A stretch of DNA of 64,000 bases from the NCBI RefSeq assembly GCF_945956965.1, contig NZ_CAMFJS010000010.1, positions 1-64,000 on the forward strand. Direction: 5' to 3'. The notes below the pieces were generated by a model. It saw only the letters and a list, made by a program, of their open reading frames with translations, was not told the DNA's origin and did not search any database. The position numbers were made by a program, and so were the translations under genes. The stretch comes from an uncultured Roseateles sp. (GTDB taxonomy: Bacteria > Pseudomonadota > Gammaproteobacteria > Burkholderiales > Burkholderiaceae_C). Position 1 is the stretch's first letter. Every line of letters starts with the position of its first letter. Below are positions 56,069-64,000 of this stretch, one piece after another.

Positions 56069-57517
56069 ATGAGCGCCACTTTCTCTTCTCCGTCCCTGCC
56101 GTCCTTGCCTGGCTCCGGCGGCAGCGCCGAACGCCGCGATGACGAGGTCGCCCGCCTGCGGGTACCGCCGCATTCCATCGAGGCCGAGCAAAGCGTGCTG
56201 GGCGGCTTGTTGATCGACAACACGGCCTGGGACCGCGCCGGTGACATGCTCACCGAGAGCGACTTCTATCGCTTCGAGCACAAGCAGATCTACCTCGCCA
56301 CCGGCAAGCTCATCAATGCGGCCAAACCGGCCGACGTGGTGACGGTGTTCGAAGAGCTGACCTCCATCGGCAAGGCCGAGGAATGTGGCGGCCTGGCCTA
56401 CCTGAACGCCCTGGCGCAGAGCGTGCCCAGCGCCGCTAATTTGCGCCGTTATGCCGAGATCGTGCGCGAGCGCGCGATTCTGCGCAAACTGGTGACCGCC
56501 AGCGATGAAATTGCCACGGCCGCTTTGGCACCCCAGGGCCGCGCGGTGACGCAGATTCTGGACGAGGCCGAAGGCAAAATCTTCCGCATCGGCGAAGAAG
56601 GTTCGCGCAGCCGCCAAGGCTTCCAGAGCATGGATAACTTGGTGGTTCAACTGATCGACCGAGTCAATGAGTTGGCAGAGAACGGTGCCGAGGATGTCAC
56701 CGGTGTACGCACTGGCTTCTTCGATTTGGACCGCATGACGGCCGGCCTCCAGCCCGGCGACTTGATCATCTTGGCGGCCCGCCCCTCCATGGGCAAAACG
56801 GCCTTCGTGGTGAATATCGGTGAGAACGTGGCCATCAACGAAGGCCTGCCCGTCGTCATTTATTCCATGGAAATGGGTGCCGCTCAGCTGGCCATGCGTA
56901 TGGTGGGTTCGATCGGCCGCATCGACCAGGGCCGCCTGCGTACCGGGCGTTTGAATGACGACGAATGGGGCCGCTTGTCGGAAGCGGTGGACAAGCTTGG
57001 CAAGGCCAGCATCTTCATTGATGAAAGTCCTGGCTTGAGCCCGTCTGAGGTGCGCGCCCGCGCCCGGCGCCAGGCCCGTATTTGCGGCAAGCTCGGCCTC
57101 ATCATCATCGACTATTTGCAGCTCATGAGCGGCAACGGCGGCAACGAGGAAAACCGGGCCACGGTGATTGGCGAAATCTCGCGCGGCTTGAAGGCCTTGG
57201 CCAAGGAATTGCAATGCCCGGTGATTGCGCTCTCGCAGCTGAACCGAAGCGTGGAGCAACGCCCCGATAAGCGCCCCATGATGTCTGACTTGCGTGAATC
57301 CGGCGCCATTGAGCAGGATGCTGACATCATCATGTTCATCTACCGCGACGAGTACTACACCAAGGAAGAGTGCAAGGAACCGGGCGTGGCCGAGATCATC
57401 ATCGCCAAGCAGCGTAACGGCCCAGTGGGCACGGTCAAGCTCTTCTTCCAGCGCATGCACACCAAGTTCGAAAACTTGGCGCCTGACTATGTGAGCCCGG
57501 CCGGCGCGGAATATTGA
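56069..57517 (+). CDS. dnaB: Replicative DNA helicase DnaB
   Basis: Hexameric 5'-to-3' helicase at the replication fork. The N-terminal primase-interacting domain (VPPHSIEAEQSVLGGLLIDN) is joined to the RecA-like motor with Walker A AARPSMGKTAF, Walker B LIIIDYLQLMSG and the ALSQLNRSVEQRPDKRPMMS motif. The ATG at 56069 gives 482 residues with a short Ser/Pro/Gly-rich N-terminus. It follows rplI, as in many bacteria, behind a terminator, so it probably has its own promoter near the DnaA-box-like sites. Confidence 0.96.
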   Translation: MSATFSSPSLPSLPGSGGSAERRDDEVARLRVPPHSIEAEQSVLGGLLIDNTAWDRAGDMLTESDFYRFEHKQIYLATGKLINAAKPADVVTVFEELTSIGKAEECGGLAYLNALAQSVPSAANLRRYAEIVRERAILRKLVTASDEIATAALAPQGRAVTQILDEAEGKIFRIGEEGSRSRQGFQSMDNLVVQLIDRVNELAENGAEDVTGVRTGFFDLDRMTAGLQPGDLIILAARPSMGKTAFVVNIGENVAINEGLPVVIYSMEMGAAQLAMRMVGSIGRIDQGRLRTGRLNDDEWGRLSEAVDKLGKASIFIDESPGLSPSEVRARARRQARICGKLGLIIIDYLQLMSGNGGNEENRATVIGEISRGLKALAKELQCPVIALSQLNRSVEQRPDKRPMMSDLRESGAIEQDADIIMFIYRDEYYTKEECKEPGVAEIIIAKQRNGPVGTVKLFFQRMHTKFENLAPDYVSPAGAEY

Positions 57518-57542
57518 GTTTTTTGGCTGGACATTATTGGAA

Positions 57543-57562
57543 TACTGTATGAATATACAGTA
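57543..57562 (+). promoter_or_regulatory. LexA operator (SOS box) at start of the radical SAM gene
   Basis: TACTGTATGAATATACAGTA has the CTGT-N8-ACAG LexA core and differs from the E. coli consensus TACTGTATATATATACAGTA at two central positions. The perfect inverted repeat extends to 9-bp arms (57542-57550 and 57555-57563). The last base is the A of the ATG start codon. Confidence 0.85.
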
Positions 57563-58755
57563 TGCCTGCCAAGCCTAAGCCTCATATACCGCCCAAACCC
57601 GCCCAGCCCCCGATCTATTTGCCTGCCGAGGCCCTGAAAGGCCGCGGCACGGCTTGGGCGCTGGCGCACCGTTTCAGCGTCGATGAGCGCGAGCAATTCG
57701 ACGATGGCTGGGGCTCGCTGGCGCAAAACGTTGATGAACAGCCCCTGCCGCCGCGAACTGAGATCATCGAGGAGCGGGCGCGCAAAATCCTCACCGGCAA
57801 TCAGTCGCCGGACATTCCCTTTGACCTGTCCATCAACCCCTACCGGGGTTGTGAGCATGGTTGCGTTTACTGCTTTGCCCGGCCCACGCACAGCTATCTG
57901 AATCTGTCGCCGGGGCTGGATTTCGAGACGCGCATCGTCGCCAAAATGAATGCCGCCGAGCGGCTGCGCGCTGAGTTCGCCCGGCCCAGTTATCGGCCGC
58001 AGTTGCTCTGCCTCGGGGCGGCCACCGATGCCTATCAGCCCATCGAGCGCAAGCTGCGCATCACGCGCGGCTTGATCGAGGTGCTGAGCGAACATCGCCA
58101 CCCGGTGTCCATCGTCACCAAGTCCGCAGGCATCGAGCGCGACCTCGATTTGCTGGCGCCGATGGCGCAGGCCGGGCTGGTGTCAGTTTATGTGTCGGTG
58201 ACGACGCTGGATGGGCATTTGGCCCGCACCCTGGAGCCGCGAGCTGCCGCGCCGCAGCGCCGCTTGCAGCTGATCAAAACGTTGGCCGAGGCGGGCGTGC
58301 CGGTGGGGGTGAGCGTGTCGCCGCTGATCCCTTTTCTCAATGAGCCGGAGTTGGAGCGGATTTTGGAAGCCGCCGCGGCCCTGGGCGCGCGCACCGCCTT
58401 CAGCATCCCGCTGCGCCTGCCCTGGGAGGTCAATCCTTTGTTCCAAGATTGGCTGCAACAGCATGTGCCGGATAAAGCGGCCCGCGTCATGGCGCGGGTG
58501 CGGGAGATGCGGGATGGCCGTGATAACGACAGCCGCTTTGGCCAGCGCATGCGCGGCGTGGGCCTGTGGGCTGACTTGATGCATCAGCGCATGAAGAAGG
58601 CCTGCGCCCGTCTGGGTCTGAATCGCGAACGCTTCGCTCTGGACCTGACGCAGTTTCAGCGCCCTCAGCCACTGCCGAGTATTGCGACGCAGGCGCAGGG
58701 CGCAGGCTCTTGTGCCCCCGGCTCAGAGGCATCGAGGCAAGGTCTGTTGTTCTAG
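57562..58755 (+). CDS. PA0069/SplB-like radical SAM protein, likely SOS-regulated
   Basis: A 397-residue radical SAM enzyme of the PA0069 (Rv2578c-like) group, classed with SplB DNA photolyase-like proteins. The motif GCEHGCVYCFARPTHSYL holds the cluster ligands Cys97, Cys101 and Cys104. The segment DIPFDLSINPYRG before it and the later SVYVSVTTLDGHLARTLEPR and VSVSPLIPFLNEPELERIL blocks are typical. The substrate is not known; DNA lesion repair is suggested by the SplB relationship. The start codon is overlapped by a LexA operator and there is no clear ribosome binding site. It lies 44 bp after dnaB, whose transcript could read through. Confidence 0.85.
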   Translation: MPAKPKPHIPPKPAQPPIYLPAEALKGRGTAWALAHRFSVDEREQFDDGWGSLAQNVDEQPLPPRTEIIEERARKILTGNQSPDIPFDLSINPYRGCEHGCVYCFARPTHSYLNLSPGLDFETRIVAKMNAAERLRAEFARPSYRPQLLCLGAATDAYQPIERKLRITRGLIEVLSEHRHPVSIVTKSAGIERDLDLLAPMAQAGLVSVYVSVTTLDGHLARTLEPRAAAPQRRLQLIKTLAEAGVPVGVSVSPLIPFLNEPELERILEAAAALGARTAFSIPLRLPWEVNPLFQDWLQQHVPDKAARVMARVREMRDGRDNDSRFGQRMRGVGLWADLMHQRMKKACARLGLNRERFALDLTQFQRPQPLPSIATQAQGAGSCAPGSEASRQGLLF

Positions 58756-58823
58756 ACCGGCGGAACCACGCGGACCCTTTCCTGGCGGACGTTCTTGCCC
58801 TGAGAGGAGCGTCGACCTCCTGC

Positions 58824-59153
58824 TCAGGCTCCCGGCGTGCCTAGGCGGTCGCCAAAACGGGTGCGCAAACGCTCGATGACCTCAGTGATCATGACCATGG
58901 CCTGTTCTTCGCCCATCGCCACCATGGCGCGATTCTGGTCGGAATAATGCATCATCAGCAGGCCGCGCAGCTTGGCGAAGCTGGCGGGTTTGTCTTTGCC
59001 GCAGACGGCGGACTCATTGGCCAGTACGCGTTCAATCACGCCAGGGTTCAGCAACGGCACCTCGCACATCAGGGCCAGGGTGGCGATTTCTTGATCGATT
59101 TCCTCAAAGTGCATGGACCAACGGCCGGCCTCGTAGCTGGGTGTAGTGGACAT
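58824..59153 (-). CDS. Conserved hypothetical protein, 109 aa
   Basis: A 109-residue, mostly helical, probably cytoplasmic protein with no signal peptide or membrane helix. It has an acidic segment (FEEIDQEIATLALMCEVPLL), a single further Cys (AVCGKD), and a Met-rich part (LLMMHYSDQNRAMVAMGEEQ). I do not recognise the family beyond an impression that similar short proteins occur in Burkholderiales. A strong ribosome binding site (AAGGAG, 7-nt spacing) supports the start. It is downstream of, and on the same strand as, the receiver-TPR gene, across a 187-bp gap. Confidence 0.65.
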   Translation of the reverse strand: MSTTPSYEAGRWSMHFEEIDQEIATLALMCEVPLLNPGVIERVLANESAVCGKDKPASFAKLRGLLMMHYSDQNRAMVAMGEEQAMVMITEVIERLRTRFGDRLGTPGA

Positions 59154-59340
59154 CTGCGTACTCCTTGGCTGAAGTGGCTGGGATCAGTGGCGACTGAGCG
59201 TCAAGCTTGTGGCCAAGCCAGTCTAGCGCCCCTTTGTGACGGAGCGACTTGACAACCGTGGGGTGAAGCGGCCTATGCCTCGGTGCTGGGGCTCGCGGTG
59301 CCAGGCCCGGCTTGTTGAATGGCTCTTGTTCTGCGGACTC

Positions 59341-60960
59341 TCAAGTCCGCAGCGCCAAACCACCCGCAGCGCGGCTGCGGCCATTGCTGATGCCCAGCGG
59401 CAGCACAAAGAGCTCTTGCAGCTTGGTGATGCGCTCGGCCAAGGCCGGCGCATCGTCAATCTTTTCGGCATGGCGTTTGAGCACCAGGGCGGCCATGTCG
59501 ATCAGCTTGGCATTGCGGGTGGCTTCGCCTTGCTGGATCAGCAGCTCGACGCCGGTGCGGGCCGAGCCACGCATGGAATGACGCATCGCCGTTTCGGCAA
59601 TCTCGAAAATCTTGGTGTGGCAGGCCTGGAATTCGGTGGCGATGGCTTCGTTCTTCTCGGCCATGGCCACCAGCAACTCGGTGCTGGACTTGGAGGTACA
59701 AAAACGCAGACCCAGGTTTTGCATCAAGGTGTCCATCTCGTCGAGCTGAATGTCCTGCGCAGCCAAGCGCATCCATAAACCCACCAACAAGGTGGCGGAC
59801 TCCAGATTGAAGTCCTCCTCGTCTTGCTGGGTAGCGAAGCTGCGAGAGAGTTCCAGGGCATCGCCAATCTTGCGGTCCTGCAGCTTGCGCAGGGCCTGAA
59901 AGACAAGCTCGAAGCGCTGCAAGCGGCGGTCCTTGGGCTTGCGTTCCAGCTCTTGCACCAGCGCATCCTGCGCGTACTTCAGGCCCTTGGTGTCGCGCGC
60001 GTCAAAGCGCATAAAGCCCACCAGCATCAGGCTGAGCATGTCAAATAGCTTGGAGCGCAGGCCGGTGGCCATGGTGCGCTCCAGCATCTTCAGGGCTTCG
60101 GCGCGCTCGCCCGCGTAAAAGGCTAGGCTGCCGCAACTTTGCTGGCGCAGCAGGCAGCCGGGCGTAAGCGAGGCGGCCATGCGGTAAGTGCGCAGGGCGC
60201 CGGCGATTTCGCCTTGCTCCATTTGCACCCGGCCCATGACGTCGTAGGAGTCGGCGTAATCGGGGATCTCGCCGATCAAGGTTTCCAGCGTGCGCCGCGC
60301 GGCATTGGTATTGCCGGTGGCCAATTCGGTGCGGGCCACACCCAGCCGCGCCCAGGGCACGGTGCGGGCCTCGATGATGGCGTCGTAGAGCTTGCGGGCG
60401 TCGTCATGCCGGGCGAGCCGCAGCATCAACTCGGCGCCGATGCGGGCGGCGTAAAGCCAGAACTCGGCGCGGGCATTGAAGCGCTTGAGGCAGTGGTTGG
60501 CGGCGGTGTCGAAGTCTTGCGCCTCGATGGCTTCGAAGATGTCTTTGAGCACCCGCTTGCGGTGGCGGGCATGGGTCAGGCGCTCCGCCAGTGCAGCGCT
60601 GGTGTAAGGCTTGATCAGATAGCCGTCGAGCGCGGCTTCAGCGGCCTCTGCCACTTTGGCGTAAGTGGCCTCGCCGGTGACCATGACGAAAACGGTGGAG
60701 TAGGGCAGCAACTGCTCGCGGCGCAACTCATCCAGCAGGTCTTGGCCGGACATCTCGGTGCCGTCGAAGTGGTAGTCGCACAGCACGATGTCATAGGCTT
60801 TGTGCTCCAGAATCATGCGGGCGTCATGCACCCGGGTGGCTTGGCGCACAACGGCCACGCCCAAGTCACGCAGCTGTGCCGAGAGCAGGCTGCGCGAGGT
60901 GGCGTTGCTGTCGATGATCAGGGCGCTGGCGCTCTGAATGCTGCTGTCCATCAGGGCCAT
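59341..60960 (-). CDS. Response regulator receiver domain protein with TPR repeats
   Basis: A 539-residue two-domain protein. Residues 10-125 form a CheY-like receiver with acidic Asp17, phospho-acceptor Asp62 (VLCDYHFDG), Thr95 (VMVTGEA) and Lys117 (YLIKPYT). The rest is a long TPR-like helical region (WARLGVARTELATGNTNAAR, YDVMGRVQMEQGEIAGALRT) with no DNA-binding or enzymatic output domain. It probably signals by protein-protein contact controlled by phosphorylation. No histidine kinase lies nearby, so it is an orphan. Met4 is an alternative start. A hairpin (arms CTGCGGACT / AGTCCGCAG, 59331-59352) overlaps the stop codon and may end the transcript. Confidence 0.85.
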   Translation of the reverse strand: MALMDSSIQSASALIIDSNATSRSLLSAQLRDLGVAVVRQATRVHDARMILEHKAYDIVLCDYHFDGTEMSGQDLLDELRREQLLPYSTVFVMVTGEATYAKVAEAAEAALDGYLIKPYTSAALAERLTHARHRKRVLKDIFEAIEAQDFDTAANHCLKRFNARAEFWLYAARIGAELMLRLARHDDARKLYDAIIEARTVPWARLGVARTELATGNTNAARRTLETLIGEIPDYADSYDVMGRVQMEQGEIAGALRTYRMAASLTPGCLLRQQSCGSLAFYAGERAEALKMLERTMATGLRSKLFDMLSLMLVGFMRFDARDTKGLKYAQDALVQELERKPKDRRLQRFELVFQALRKLQDRKIGDALELSRSFATQQDEEDFNLESATLLVGLWMRLAAQDIQLDEMDTLMQNLGLRFCTSKSSTELLVAMAEKNEAIATEFQACHTKIFEIAETAMRHSMRGSARTGVELLIQQGEATRNAKLIDMAALVLKRHAEKIDDAPALAERITKLQELFVLPLGISNGRSRAAGGLALRT

Positions 60961-61239
60961 AGGCGGTCCGGAGCGGCGGCGCGGAGATTTTTCTTGGGCT
61001 TCTTCACTTCTGTCCTATCGGCCGCGCGCTGCAGGACTTGAATGCGGGCTTGTCTCAGCGCCTTTCACCAGCGCCTCTTGTCGGCAGTAATGCACATGGT
61101 GTGGCCCATGAAAAACGCCCCGGCGTTTGGCGGCGGGGCGTTGAAGACGCATGGCGAATGCGTGGGGCAGGGTGTTGCCGAATCCGCAGGTGAGTGCGGC
61201 ACGGGCCTTCTTGGCCAGGCCGGCGCCTCACCCGGGCCA
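60961..61239. other. Intergenic region between receiver-TPR gene and dnaJ
   Basis: About 280 bp with no supported gene. It holds the dnaJ terminator (61111-61142) and, nearer 60961, the presumed promoter of the receiver-TPR gene, for which no clear hexamers were found. Confidence 0.4.
61111..61142 (-). terminator. Terminator of dnaJ
   Basis: Arms AACGCCCCG / CGGGGCGTT flank an 11-nt loop. Read on the minus strand the stem is followed by TTTTT. It lies about 100 bp after the dnaJ stop. Confidence 0.75.
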
Positions 61240-62385
61240 TCACTTGAAGATGTCCTTGACCCGGTCGGTCCAGCTCTTGGCGTTGGGCGAGTGGCGCTCG
61301 CCGCCGTCGCGGAAGCTCTTGTCCAGCTCCTTCATCAGCTTGCGCTGATGTTCGGTCAGCTTGACCGGCGTTTCCACGCTGATGTGGCAGTAGAGGTCGC
61401 CGGGGTAGCTGCTGCGCACGCCCTTGATGCCCTTGCCGCGCAGGCGGAAGGTCTTGCCGTGCTGAGTGCCTTCGGGCAGTTCAATCTCGGCCTTGCCGCC
61501 CAGGGTGGGCACTTCAATCGTGCCGCCCAGGGTTGCCGTGGTCAGGCCCACCGGCATGGTGCAATGCAGGTCGTCGCCGTCGCGCTCGAAGATGTCGTGC
61601 TGCTTGATGCGAATCTCGATGTAGAGGTCGCCTGCCGGGCCGCCGTTCACACCGGGCTCACCATTGCCGGCCGAGCGGATGCGCATGCCTTCGTTGATGC
61701 CGGCTGGGATCTTGACTTCCAGCGTCTTGCTCTTCTTCACCTTGCCCTGGCCGTTACAGGCCGTGCAGGGGTCGGGAATGATCTTGCCGGTGCCATGGCA
61801 ATGCGGGCAGGTTTGCTGCACCGAGAAGAAGCCCTGGCGCATATGCACGGTGCCCGAGCCATTGCAGCTGCCGCAGCTCTTGGCCGTGGTGCCGGGTTTG
61901 GCGCCGGTGCCGCTGCAGACTTCGCAGCCTTCCCAGCTGGGGATACGGATCTGCGTTTCCTTGCCGCGTGCCGCCTCTTCCAGCGTGACTTCCATGGCGT
62001 AGCTCAGGTCATTGCCGCGATAGACCTGCTGGCCACCGCCGCGCCGGCCGGCACCGCCGCCGCCATTGAAGATGTCGCCAAAGATGTCGCCGAAAGCTTC
62101 TGCAAAGCCGCCGAAACCTTCCGCGCCCGGGCCGCCACGGCCGCCCATATTCGGATCCACGCCCGCATGGCCGTACTGGTCATAGGCGGCGCGCTTTTGC
62201 GGGTCGGAGAGCATTTCGTAAGCCTCTTTGGCTTCCTTGAATTGCTCTTCGGCCTTCTTGGCACCTTCGCCCTGATTGCGGTCAGGGTGGTGCTTCATGG
62301 CCATCTTGCGATAGGCCTTTTTGATCTCTTCCTCGGTGGCGCCTTTGGCGACACCCAGGGCTTCGTAATAGTCACGCTTTGCCAT
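61240..62385 (-). CDS. dnaJ: Molecular chaperone DnaJ
   Basis: Hsp40 co-chaperone that delivers substrates to DnaK and stimulates its ATPase. The J domain ([20 protein letters not shown]) contains HPD at residues 33-35. A Gly-rich linker ([28 protein letters not shown]) follows, then the zinc region with four CxxCxGxG repeats ([32 protein letters not shown]) and the C-terminal substrate-binding domain. The 381 residues are normal. It follows dnaK on the minus strand with 118 bp between. Confidence 0.96.
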   Translation of the reverse strand: MAKRDYYEALGVAKGATEEEIKKAYRKMAMKHHPDRNQGEGAKKAEEQFKEAKEAYEMLSDPQKRAAYDQYGHAGVDPNMGGRGGPGAEGFGGFAEAFGDIFGDIFNGGGGAGRRGGGQQVYRGNDLSYAMEVTLEEAARGKETQIRIPSWEGCEVCSGTGAKPGTTAKSCGSCNGSGTVHMRQGFFSVQQTCPHCHGTGKIIPDPCTACNGQGKVKKSKTLEVKIPAGINEGMRIRSAGNGEPGVNGGPAGDLYIEIRIKQHDIFERDGDDLHCTMPVGLTTATLGGTIEVPTLGGKAEIELPEGTQHGKTFRLRGKGIKGVRSSYPGDLYCHISVETPVKLTEHQRKLMKELDKSFRDGGERHSPNAKSWTDRVKDIFK

Positions 62386-62471
62386 GGGGCGGTTCCGTGC
62401 AGTTCAAACAACAGCGCCGCGACGAGCTATTCGGGCCTAGGCCCTGGGCTACGACGCGGCGGCGAAACACC

Positions 62472-62496
62472 GGCCAGGCGGCTTGAGCGCCTGGCC
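62472..62496 (-). terminator. Stem-loop between dnaK and dnaJ
   Basis: A 9-bp inverted repeat GGCCAGGCG / CGCCTGGCC with a 7-nt loop and no T-run. It may act as an attenuator or mRNA-stabilising stem that keeps dnaJ expression below dnaK. Confidence 0.5.
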
Positions 62497-62503
62497 AGGA
62501 GCC

Positions 62504-64000
62504 TTACTTGGTGTCTTTGACTTCCTTGAACTCGGCGTCAACGACGTTGTCGTCGGCCGGCTTGGCGGAAGCTTGCTGAGCGCCTTGCGGCTGCTCGCCA
62601 CCGGCTGCACCTGCGGCAGCGGCGGCTGCAGCTTCGGCGCCTTGGGCGTCAGCGTAGACCTTCTCGCCCAGCTTCTGGCTGGCGGTCATCAGGGCTTCGG
62701 TCTTGGCTTCGATGTCGGCCTTGTCCTCACCCTTGATGGCTTCTTCCAGGGCAGCGATCGCAGCTTCGATCTTTTCCTTCTCGCCGGCTTCGAGTTTGTC
62801 GCCATGCTCGGTCAAGGACTTCTTCACCGAGTGCACCATGCCGTCGGCTTGGTTCTTGGCTTGCACCAGCTCGACCTTCTTCTTGTCTTCGCCGGCATTG
62901 GCTTCGGCGTCCTTGACCATCTTCTCGATCTCGGCTTCAGACAAACCGGAGTTGGCCTTGATGGTGATCTTGTTTTCCTTGCCGGTGCCCTTGTCCTTGG
63001 CGCCGACATGCAAGATGCCGTTGGCGTCGATGTCGAAGCTCACTTCGATCTGCGGCGTGCCGCGCGGTGCTGGCGGGATGCCTTCCAGATTGAACTCGCC
63101 CAGGCTCTTGTTGCCGGTGGCCAGCTCGCGCTCGCCTTGGTAGACCTTGATGGTCACGGCCGGCTGGTTGTCGTCAGCCGTCGAGAAGGTCTGCGAGAAC
63201 TTGGTCGGGATCGTGGTGTTCTTCTTGATCATCTTGGTCATCACGCCGCCCAGGGTTTCGATACCCAGGGACAGAGGCGTCACGTCCAGCAGCAGCACGT
63301 CCTTGCGGTCGCCGCCCAGCACCTGACCTTGAATCGCGGCGCCCACGGCCACGGCTTCGTCAGGGTTCACGTCACGACGTGGCTCCTTGCCGAAGAACTC
63401 CTTGACCTTGTCTTGCACCTTGGGCATGCGGGTCATGCCGCCAACCAGGATCACGTCATCGATGGCGCTGACGGCCACGCCAGCGTCCTTGATTGCCGTG
63501 CGGCAAGGCGCGATGGTGCGCTCGATCAGCTCGTCCACCAGCGACTCCAGCTTGGCGCGGGTCAGCTTGACGTTCAAGTGCTTGGGGCCGGTCGCGTCAG
63601 CGGTGATGTACGGCAGGTTGACGTCGGTCTGGGCCGAGTTCGACAGCTCGATCTTGGCCTTTTCAGCGGCTTCCTTCAGGCGCTGCAGAGCCAGCACGTC
63701 CTTGGTCAGGTCGACGCCTTGTTCCTTCTTGAACTCGGCCACGATGTAGTCAATGATGCGCTGGTCGAAGTCTTCGCCGCCCAGGAAGGTGTCGCCGTTG
63801 GTCGACAGCACTTCGAATTGCATCTCGCCGTCCACATCAGCGATTTCGATGATGGAGACGTCGAAGGTGCCGCCGCCCAAGTCATACACAGCGATCTTGC
63901 GGTCGCCCTTGCCATGCTTGTCCAGGCCGAAGGCCAGGGCCGCAGCGGTCGGCTCGTTGATGATGCGCTTGACGTCCAGGCCAGCGATGCGGCCGGCATC
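62504..64000 (-). CDS. dnaK: Molecular chaperone DnaK, 5' end outside window
   Basis: Hsp70 chaperone. The frame is open to the window edge, giving about 498 C-terminal residues. It starts within the nucleotide-binding domain ([20 protein letters not shown], then [13 protein letters not shown]). [20 protein letters not shown], the linker [19 protein letters not shown] and the substrate-binding domain ([18 protein letters not shown]) follow. The helical lid ends in an Ala/Gly/Gln-rich stretch and the conserved [13 protein letters not shown] tail. About 140 residues are expected upstream of the window. dnaJ follows. Confidence 0.97.
   Translation of the reverse strand, partial: DAGRIAGLDVKRIINEPTAAALAFGLDKHGKGDRKIAVYDLGGGTFDVSIIEIADVDGEMQFEVLSTNGDTFLGGEDFDQRIIDYIVAEFKKEQGVDLTKDVLALQRLKEAAEKAKIELSNSAQTDVNLPYITADATGPKHLNVKLTRAKLESLVDELIERTIAPCRTAIKDAGVAVSAIDDVILVGGMTRMPKVQDKVKEFFGKEPRRDVNPDEAVAVGAAIQGQVLGGDRKDVLLLDVTPLSLGIETLGGVMTKMIKKNTTIPTKFSQTFSTADDNQPAVTIKVYQGERELATGNKSLGEFNLEGIPPAPRGTPQIEVSFDIDANGILHVGAKDKGTGKENKITIKANSGLSEAEIEKMVKDAEANAGEDKKKVELVQAKNQADGMVHSVKKSLTEHGDKLEAGEKEKIEAAIAALEEAIKGEDKADIEAKTEALMTASQKLGEKVYADAQGAEAAAAAAAGAAGGEQPQGAQQASAKPADDNVVDAEFKEVKDTK

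Noticed and set aside
57562..58755. True spore photoproduct lyase
   Set aside because: The family resemblance is to PA0069-type proteins, not to SplB itself, and this organism group does not form spores.

Overview
The window is GC-rich bacterial chromosome, densely packed with core genes. Gene order and protein sequences point to a betaproteobacterium of the order Burkholderiales, probably near Comamonadaceae/Sphaerotilaceae (Rubrivivax/Roseateles-like). The placement is inferred from synteny (scpB-rluB-ndk-rlmN-pilW-rodZ-ispG-hisS-yfgM-bamB-der-hfq-hflX-hflKC-hisZ-purA and rpsB-to-rnhB) and from family resemblance; no search was run. I saw no insertion sequence, prophage, CRISPR array or rRNA. 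There is one tRNA gene.

Layout. 1-4 kb: the end of an exported coiled-coil protein, an orphan PP2C phosphatase, a YdcH-like protein and a DinG/YoaA helicase. 4-6 kb: bamD diverging from rluD. 6.3-25.7 kb: a long rightward run covering chromosome segregation (scpB), RNA modification (rluB-like, rlmN), ndk, pilus assembly (pilW/pilF), cell shape (rodZ), isoprenoids (ispG), hisS, envelope assembly (yfgM, bamB), ribosome GTPases (der, hflX), hfq, the HflKC membrane complex, and hisZ/purA. 25.7-32 kb: a phosphoribosyltransferase, tRNA-Leu(CAG), RNase R, and the leftward pair dadA and nnr. 32.3-47.5 kb: the rpsB-tsf-pyrH-frr-uppS-cdsA-dxr-rseP-bamA-skp-lpxD-fabZ-lpxA-lpxB-rnhB-spoU cluster, which links translation factors to phospholipid, isoprenoid, lipid A and outer-membrane protein biogenesis. 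Many of its genes overlap by 4 bp (ATGA). 47.5-52 kb: an EamA exporter and ppsR diverging from ppsA. 52-54 kb: a sodium/solute symporter carrying an EF-hand-like loop. 54.3-57.5 kb: rpsF-priB-rpsR-rplI and dnaB. 57.5-61 kb: a radical SAM protein, a small hypothetical protein and a receiver-TPR protein. 61.2-64 kb: dnaJ and dnaK (dnaK runs off the window).

No wholly new multigene system is evident. The best leads are regulatory or architectural: (i) a near-consensus LexA operator that overlaps the start codon of a SplB-like radical SAM gene; (ii) RNase R with no ATG/GTG/TTG start upstream of its conserved N-terminus, so probably an AUC start; (iii) a cluster of DnaA-box-like nonamers just upstream of dnaB; (iv) an EF-hand loop inside a sodium symporter; (v) a pseudouridine synthase with long disordered tails at both ends; (vi) an orphan receiver-TPR protein beside an uncharacterised 109-residue protein.
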